NCBI RefSeq assembly: GCF_000006565.2
Contig: NC_031477.1
Span: 4,904,214-4,968,213, forward strand
DNA from: Toxoplasma gondii ME49
Taxonomy: Eukaryota > Apicomplexa > Conoidasida > Eucoccidiorida > Sarcocystidae
Direction of reading: 5' to 3'
DNA: 64,000 nucleotides
Shown in pieces: positions 59,801 to 64,000 of the stretch (positions are counted from its first letter, which is position 1; the number at the start of each line of letters is the position of its first letter). The notes under the pieces were generated by a model, which was given only the letters and a program-made list of their open reading frames with translations, had not been told where the DNA came from and searched no databases. The translations under genes were made by a program, and so were the position numbers.

Positions 59801-62068
59801 TTTCCTAAGTCCCGGCGTAGCTCATTCTGCGTCACTTCAGCTAGCGAGTGTGCGTCTGATCGAGTGTCACGTCGAGCGATGCCGTCCTCACGAGGAAGGG
59901 CATCTGGTCCGCCTTCCTGTGATCGGCTTCCTTCTTTCCGTCCTGCTGATCATCTGGAAGAGAATCCTGGCCACAACAGCGCAGCCCTTTCACAAAATAT
60001 AAGGCCTAGAGGACCTCCGAGTCTGCTGGCAGATACGTGTCCTATTCATCCACTTTCTGAAGAATATCCAATCCCCCTACGCTCTGCGGACGGAAGACAC
60101 AGTGGAGGAGCTTGCGACGTACTCTCTAGAGGTATATTCTGCGCTGGCGAAGGGGATTGGAGTTCTGGAAAGGAGTGCACCTCGTGTACCGGAAACCATG
60201 TGTCGCATCAATGGCAACTACAGCAGAATCACCATAATATCTTAATATCGAAGAATGCTAGAACAACGGACATTCCACACCAGCCAATCTGTCTTCCTGG
60301 TCCCCCTTCCTATCGTCTAGGCGGACTCTCCTCGTCTTCTTTTAGCGGCGAAACGACAACAGCGGCTACAATAGGTCCAGGTATTGCATCTCATCATGGG
60401 AACGGAGGTCATCGTGGACATGGTGAAACAGCTGGAGATTCCTGGGGGAAGGGGCTCGTCAGGAGAAAAGGACGACGCCGGGTTCGGCCACCATTCAAAA
60501 GATTCCGTTGTGCAATGGTTCCTCGTGTCGAAAAATGCAGGAGCAGAACTTTGGACGGTTTCGCAAGTGGAACGTTGTCAATGCGGCTGCAATTGACGGA
60601 ACCACTAGCTCCTCACATAGAAGGCGTGACCTCTTGTAAGCGGAATACGTGTCGACGACAGCAGCAGCGATGTCCGCACCGGCGTTCCTCATCTGTCCAA
60701 CAGTGTTCCGAGAATGTGCTGAACTCAGAAGGTCCAGCACGAGCTTTAGATTGCCCAGAGCAGTATCCAACAACTGGGCCAATCTCTGGATCATCAACTC
60801 AGTGGGAATGCGCACCGGGTGAACACAGATTAAACTCGGTACTGATTGATCAGACGCCTTCCCTTCAGAATGTCGCCGAAGAAGAAATGCAGTCGCTGAG
60901 ACAACTCTCACGTACCACATCACCGTTCTTAGTGACGAGTCGTGCGTCAGGTGGCGCTTGGGTAGAACAACCTCAGGCTCGGACTCTCAAGTGCACATCC
61001 TTGGGAAGTCTTGGAATCACACTGCAGAACGAAGGCCTGGGCCACAGTCGACAAGATCCTTCTCAAGTGCCGACTTATGGAAACGTGATCGATCCCAGGC
61101 ATCAGATGCAACGCGTTGAGGCTGGTAACACAGTTCAGTGTCTGAGGGAATGCCCGAACGAAGTGTTGCCCCGGCATCGTATGACAGTCCTGGAAACGGT
61201 TGCCCAGAGTCCAAGCATAGAGCTTCTTTCACATCCTCAGGTGGCGACGAATGAGAAGGAAATACAACGAGTGGCACCTGAACAGCCGTCATGCCATCAT
61301 GGTAACAGCCCGCCTTTAGAGCAACAAGAGTTTCTATATCAAACCCCATCCGCACCGCCTTTGCGTCCACTGGCTTTGCAGCCACCCAAAAAAGGTGAAC
61401 GGGATGAACAGGAGCAGCAACTGTTACAGCGCCGTGGTCCTTTTGCTCAAGCTGGAGTGTCGGTTCCGAGGTCACTCGCACGGAGCGCCCAGGTCAACAT
61501 TCGCCGACTGGCCGCCCGGCTGTTGGACGACAATGCCTCTGTTCTACCTCTAGCATCTCCGGAGCAACCAAGAGCTTCCACACTTAAACAAACGCCGGTG
61601 GTTGACTTCCCTGAGTTAGCGATACAGTCGCTGTTGCCGTCGCTCGATGGAGGAAAATCTCCCCCACTAACGAAACCCATGGATTACATCCATCTCGCTA
61701 CGTGTTCCCGCCAGCAGCAATATGGTAATAGGGGTCAGTCAAAAGGTGCGATGGCCAGGCTTGTTGCACCACCATCTCGCAGTCTTCAATCAGAGCAAAG
61801 GGCGCAAGTAATGCGTTCTCCAATGAGTATGTCAGCGATGAGGTTCCAACACCAAGTGAACCACCACCATCACCGCCGCATTCCGGGCTTCCATCTCGAA
61901 TCAGATCAGTCATCTGCGCTTGAAACTATCGACAGACGGTATGCACCTCATGCTCCACCCCCTCTGGTGAGCGCCGGAAGGTCTTCCCCGTTATCGCGTC
62001 ATACATCGTCTGCAATACTGAACCACCGCATGACATGTCGATCGTTGCGTCAGCAACGACGCGCGTAG
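53825..62068 (+). CDS. Giant single-exon ORF, disordered basic protein (2,747 aa)
   Basis: The frame is open for 8.2 kb, beginning at ATG 53825, which follows an in-frame TAA at 53819-53821. No domain is recognised. Composition is Ser/Arg/Glu/Gly-rich and largely disordered. A basic cluster (KVKRTRRRRPR) at residues about 62-72 and another (RRKGRRRVRPPFKRFR) near 2213 resemble nuclear localisation signals. His-rich patches occur near 1950-1965 (DHHHPSH) and 2680 (HHHHRR). From about residue 1850 on it becomes Gln/Pro-rich (e.g. QQQYGN, PSAPPLRPLALQPP), as in transcription-associated factors. Long uninterrupted exons of this kind are typical of coccidian nuclear regulators, but I see no AP2, bromo- or PHD-type motif. 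A nuclear role is therefore inference. The stop at 62066-62068 may be removed by splicing. Confidence 0.7.
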   Translation: MKSSKTADSPDTVTERSKTIGLHNSCKSAYCKQKNVMGTLEDVLVLCCPDRNKGTFRTLPEKVKRTRRRRPRSYERKQARDKSIKGRGTYPNPYFSAATYQNRNGGCAKVPPIRASSEPLAVACNRHQGGNEGRNGAVPQGPTTPQILYFGQLPSTNGEPSRQPLFRQIPPSQGLLQRGLFLQRTQHNAGGEGERRKQLGVLRRQACSLQTSKNNRGHQEGPEIGRHRHLPSVGRGGVQGERSRVIVRRNCCSRMQRPGGDTCDASRPNDENEGGENPEKCNHPKNADTVEISDATSKTRQHFERQVTRANGRGDFNNSKNRHGNKPKDCILELEELRRTEADQCVLGSIAYSQGGRSHNLAESASAQGTRSLAWTSFAGSSEAEMSNLSEHTKVPCARSPTEDLRVSSTHSVHPPLFALSACFPQNSGKGKANTVSTTSLVWAASVGGSPVLFPGNVCLRKRLQDSPVTSSDTRKTSEGLVGSQESMVSGTIETERYISPEKGRDRVQGGKKASEFLVAVRRGVTRTVSQSETAGPLPSGTRPELLCTTPVSGRSASGDRSLVCAELCHVAPLHLAVSSTMQMHRVEKKVRTAGEAGQGKSSVTDSVVGTTVVVRETDDVETCLLEERGKLQGGTRTSSRLKGQFSSMCDGVCVSSSPALSTDVFWDSSNEDPEVRLPPHTWPSGFTHPTRFSPHTQHRQSALSLGPECSCGIFGGRGLSIRRPGVHPSSRCWVDSDNHAESSRFKAAPGLSMVVDKPEEGRRQEVACSLRELGTSAKHGILRSKQRDGRTECADGCNHKMPSEAEVEICETNTTCRLFGKAVQKDKGKEQPTSIQRVCGVQAEINITCVESRGRKNSDLVSSQCRGNKEAAESGSYCTADPTGGSALSKSVSGLMFGNSAQRDIRCGVLLAREGPLAYNFSTSRYMTDPTVLCSGSRRTNHQDNSSLYSFGPFNYTAGAAVGAPTRSNRGTKIGDCLAHERTEGVHPEAPDDEPARSWPAMAFLFPSPLQKRLKLFATAHSRFKRTMIDLEQGKLRQPRASRLGVPRSTVIDCPTTCNRKLVHVFGRHRRSQLRSPYNIQERRYPADQPWRCCRRELSEGTEKTKEVDQRGRLVSAVHPIEHTGAATQLKDMAHTLNEKNSRTAEEAAHPTWAEGKVGLPDDHDNLMASLFRKAYTTQLNSSKTVASIRHTSADSSTVSESHDDSRPSDFGAEANCGDTIVRRPLGGAGKSRSGVTSLKETRKVNAWKKRIWTESGPAECKTATSKVAEVGKSRQEPHFDDKLFDNCDPRDETQNSEKICLQEIFCQDLMILEFVDETLNQGMRDSNEKKNTGDVACRPSGDCNPRRDRTSDSKQPKLKLQQYCHAGAGTPLPVLMPTEFLSDDSLITKAEAQRGVQSSLVDTRKSVPTVTGQKRCHDEVHSSLLQKELSPLLCDYWTQTATLVTKAGVTMYYVTTQQIGASSERTDQSVSDGKAEVGNTSMRRTSGLETYSQALGEFDAEPEVNGEIISDDGSLAATGRSGDAPPFVETPANQHGIHQVACVATQPNAALRVDTLSQVPHGIYTRSLGTSFSTVETEEAEGMLAGVFSVVDSGGASGLSGGKSEAKRLKNQHLPGEAERVACRKMAPPIAWTPPFSRDRNGNETLESTRKPPHPDDRWTSGTTAAESCVSRQDSTERITAVVSNTETAALEPENLPPPYVRTVPSAPEPMEGCGQKRSRLLVNSRTGSHGPPPDISAPLTQRIRLWPNEDDVEEDESGKQFLESLACRQRCHLATMRPLPSSQDDLTGWWGSTSGSDTEQHSHICDERTSVRAFSRLQQRQGSCISSHIKLSLSEGVPLGPAKSCIEKNERADLHLWQRRTPQPQLSASSAQTLRDSEVLQRQRSDNITLEQTLHSVAKEADTTVQHHVAALGILGLCSASPTFVPQAFQQPVHHQIEQHLLFHQHESQPNHDHHHPSHSCRGPQLLPRADLQPKLVTGSVHMQETNSLFPKSRRSSFCVTSASECASDRVSRRAMPSSRGRASGPPSCDRLPSFRPADHLEENPGHNSAALSQNIRPRGPPSLLADTCPIHPLSEEYPIPLRSADGRHSGGACDVLSRGIFCAGEGDWSSGKECTSCTGNHVSHQWQLQQNHHNILISKNARTTDIPHQPICLPGPPSYRLGGLSSSSFSGETTTAATIGPGIASHHGNGGHRGHGETAGDSWGKGLVRRKGRRRVRPPFKRFRCAMVPRVEKCRSRTLDGFASGTLSMRLQLTEPLAPHIEGVTSCKRNTCRRQQQRCPHRRSSSVQQCSENVLNSEGPARALDCPEQYPTTGPISGSSTQWECAPGEHRLNSVLIDQTPSLQNVAEEEMQSLRQLSRTTSPFLVTSRASGGAWVEQPQARTLKCTSLGSLGITLQNEGLGHSRQDPSQVPTYGNVIDPRHQMQRVEAGNTVQCLRECPNEVLPRHRMTVLETVAQSPSIELLSHPQVATNEKEIQRVAPEQPSCHHGNSPPLEQQEFLYQTPSAPPLRPLALQPPKKGERDEQEQQLLQRRGPFAQAGVSVPRSLARSAQVNIRRLAARLLDDNASVLPLASPEQPRASTLKQTPVVDFPELAIQSLLPSLDGGKSPPLTKPMDYIHLATCSRQQQYGNRGQSKGAMARLVAPPSRSLQSEQRAQVMRSPMSMSAMRFQHQVNHHHHRRIPGFHLESDQSSALETIDRRYAPHAPPPLVSAGRSSPLSRHTSSAILNHRMTCRSLRQQRRA

Positions 62069-63540
62069 CAGTCGGACCAACTAGAATCACTCGTACAGAG
62101 GTCTTTGCACTTTACTGTACAATCTCAGCAAGCGGATTTCGAAGCCATTGGTCGTATAGTACCACCACGGTCTTTCAGCTGTTGTGTTTCACGACGCGAC
62201 GTTATCTGGGGGGCTCCGTTAAATTCACGGACGGCTGATAATGATTCCTGCACGAATCTCGAATTACATGGTCTTGGGGAATGGCATGAAATAACCGCGA
62301 GGCCTTCCACTCTGTTGGGGTTGGGAGGGTGGATGGCGTCGCCGCAGGACAGCTCCGCCGGACAGCTGTCTTCAAGGCACCACGGCGTTTGAGACTCCGA
62401 GGTTACTTTTGATTCCCGTCTGTTACGTTAAGAATATCCACCACAAAAAATTGTCCACGGCATTGATTTCAGTGGACGCTTGCTAATTGATATTGAAACT
62501 CCTCTGCTTCCACAGCAAAGATCCCTGCCAGGGTCCAAATTACTACGGGTTGCTCTGCTAAAACAAACGCGGCCGACGCAGCCACCACGCGGTCGACAGA
62601 TAACGTATGAAGTGTCACAATTCAGTCCGATGATGGACCAGGAGCTGCTTCGCAATTGCCCGTGGTCACCGTCTGGCTAACAAATGCGGCAGCATGTGTC
62701 AAATCAAGTGAGGCAGACTGTTCCAAAACGGAAGCACAGTGGTCTCGGCAATGGGAGTGAGGTCCCGGAACGACGATGCACACGCTGTAAGTCCAAAAAT
62801 GAGACAGAACGTAACTTATGCGTGGCCCCAGGGAGAGTGTGATGCGGCGGCAAAGGAAACTTCAGACACGCCGGATCACGTTCGGCAGTCATCCCAATGC
62901 AGCGATCGCTCAAGCAACACCATATATGTTTCTCACCATCGGCGCACTTTAACGCCATATTCTACAATGTACAGTGGTGTCCATACCGATGTTACCTACA
63001 TTATTACGCAAAAGCCGCCGCTTCAGCCACCGCGGTTACCCTATGATTTGCCGGCTGAGTCTGTTAGTTCACCAAATAGCGAGGTTGATTTTCAAGGACT
63101 GCGGCCACAGCATCTTCACTTCTCTCCGTTTGAGCTTCCAGTCTACGCGATGTGCGTCCCTACAACCAGCTGTCCAGGTTCAGGTCTACTCTCACATCTT
63201 CGGATGTGTCGAATGGCAGTGACGCTCCGTACTAAACGTTTCTTCCTGCTCAACATCTGCATTCACCAAATCAGCGACTTCCGCGACCTGGAGAAGTTTT
63301 AGTTCCTTCCTCGTGCCAGGAAATGTCTATCCGAGCAAAAAGTCGGACCAGCAGCTTCAACGTTATTTGAACCGCAGCTGGGCCATGAAGGAAACCGAGT
63401 GCAGAAACAACCGGAGCAGTCCGTGCGTCGGTATGCGTATGAACGCCAGTTGCGCCACAGCAACTGTGTTGTTAACGGTTGTGTAGTGGTTGCAGAAATG
63501 ATGCCCGCCGAAGTAGGTCTGGCACTACAGCAGTTTCCAT
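62064..63540 (+). CDS. Possible 3' exons of the giant ORF gene
   Basis: After TAG 62066 the same frame is open again to 62392 and from about 62432 to 62680. A different frame is open at 62739-63302 and again, after one stop, to 63540 (ending VGLALQQFP). All have composition like the upstream protein. A donor GTAGCA at 62064 and acceptor CTTTCAG ending at 62178 match in phase (2) and would remove the TAG. Later joins could not be fixed. Either this is a spliced C-terminus or these are degenerate remnants in the 3' UTR. Confidence 0.4.
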
Positions 63541-64000
63541 AGGTAGTTGCTTACTCTGCGGCTCGATGAAACAGACTGGTGGTGTAGTGGCAACTTCATG
63601 TCTTGAAAAACGAAAAATCGAATGAAGAGTCTCGCGTGAACAAGCAGCTGTAGGAGGGAAGCCATAGAGAGAGACTTTGGTGACGAGGAGCGAGGGGCGG
63701 TGCTGACGTCTGGAGTACCTGCTCCCCCCAGATAGCTCATATCTGATGAACGTCAGTTAAGCGACTCACGGCCAAAGCCACGTAGCGTCAGATGGCTCTG
63801 GAGTTGGTTCAGAACGGCACCAACACGCCATGCAGGTTACTCAGTCTCTCAAAGACTAAAGTTTCGTTTAGAGAATAGCAGGGGACACGCCGAGCCTAGA
63901 CGCACCGTCCTCTGAGTGCAGAAGAGTGACTCCGGGGCTGTAGCTTCCCACTGGCTGTGGCCGGCCGTCCACCCACAAGGCGCCATGCATTCGCTACGCC
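63541..64000. other. No feature identified
   Basis: The final 460 bases have only short frames on either strand and no repeat or RNA gene that I can see. This is probably 3' UTR and flank of the giant ORF gene. Confidence 0.5.

Noticed and set aside
1..64000. tRNA, rRNA, transposon, CRISPR and mitochondrial-fragment insertions
   Set aside because: I scanned for TTCGA-type tRNA cores, long direct or inverted repeats and AT-rich cob/cox-like blocks and found nothing I could support by eye. A proper tRNA scan and a search against coccidian mitochondrial DNA would be decisive.

Overview
This is eukaryotic nuclear DNA from an apicomplexan, most likely a tissue-cyst coccidian (Toxoplasma gondii or a close sarcocystid). 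The evidence is the gene style: balanced base composition, short GT-AG introns with pyrimidine-rich acceptors, several kilobase-long exons that code mostly for low-complexity protein, poly-Ala and poly-Gln runs, and TGCATGC motifs in a promoter region. I see no bacterial operons, tRNA or rRNA genes, CRISPR arrays or transposons. Exon models below were built by hand from open frames, splice signals and phase matching. Where the phases do not close, I say so.

Layout, left to right. (1) About 3.2-10.8 kb, plus strand: a long coiled-coil protein in four phase-compatible exons. (2) 19.84 to 12.15 kb, minus strand: a complete nine-exon NAD-dependent glycerol-3-phosphate dehydrogenase of 515 residues with a Gln/His-rich C-terminal tail. 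(3) 20-26.2 kb, minus strand: a gene-poor stretch with a Tom7-like C-terminal exon near 22.3 kb, an unassigned open segment at 23.9-24.2 kb and a small secreted-protein gene at 25.1-26.1 kb. (4) About 27.2-42.8 kb, plus strand: a very large MscS-family mechanosensitive channel (about 3,700 residues). It has an alanine-rich N-terminus, membrane exons, an inserted region of roughly 2,600 residues, an EF-hand-like exon, the pore helix region and the MscS beta domain. (5) About 51.1 to 44.9 kb, minus strand: a multi-exon gene of unknown function with membrane segments. (6) 53.8 to 62.1 kb or beyond, plus strand: a 2,747-codon single-exon open frame coding for a disordered, basic protein, with further open segments downstream to about 63.5 kb.

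The genes largely alternate in strand and do not form a pathway. The GPDH links glycolysis to glycerolipid and redox metabolism. The MscS-like channel probably acts in osmotic or calcium-linked ion release across an internal or plasma membrane. The coiled-coil protein looks structural. The most interesting object is the channel: its core aligns with plant MSL-type channels (EF-hand-like segment, then a VNxxxLHRI-type linker, then a HPxDxGD motif), but it carries a giant insertion in the loop and an alanine-rich insertion inside the beta domain.
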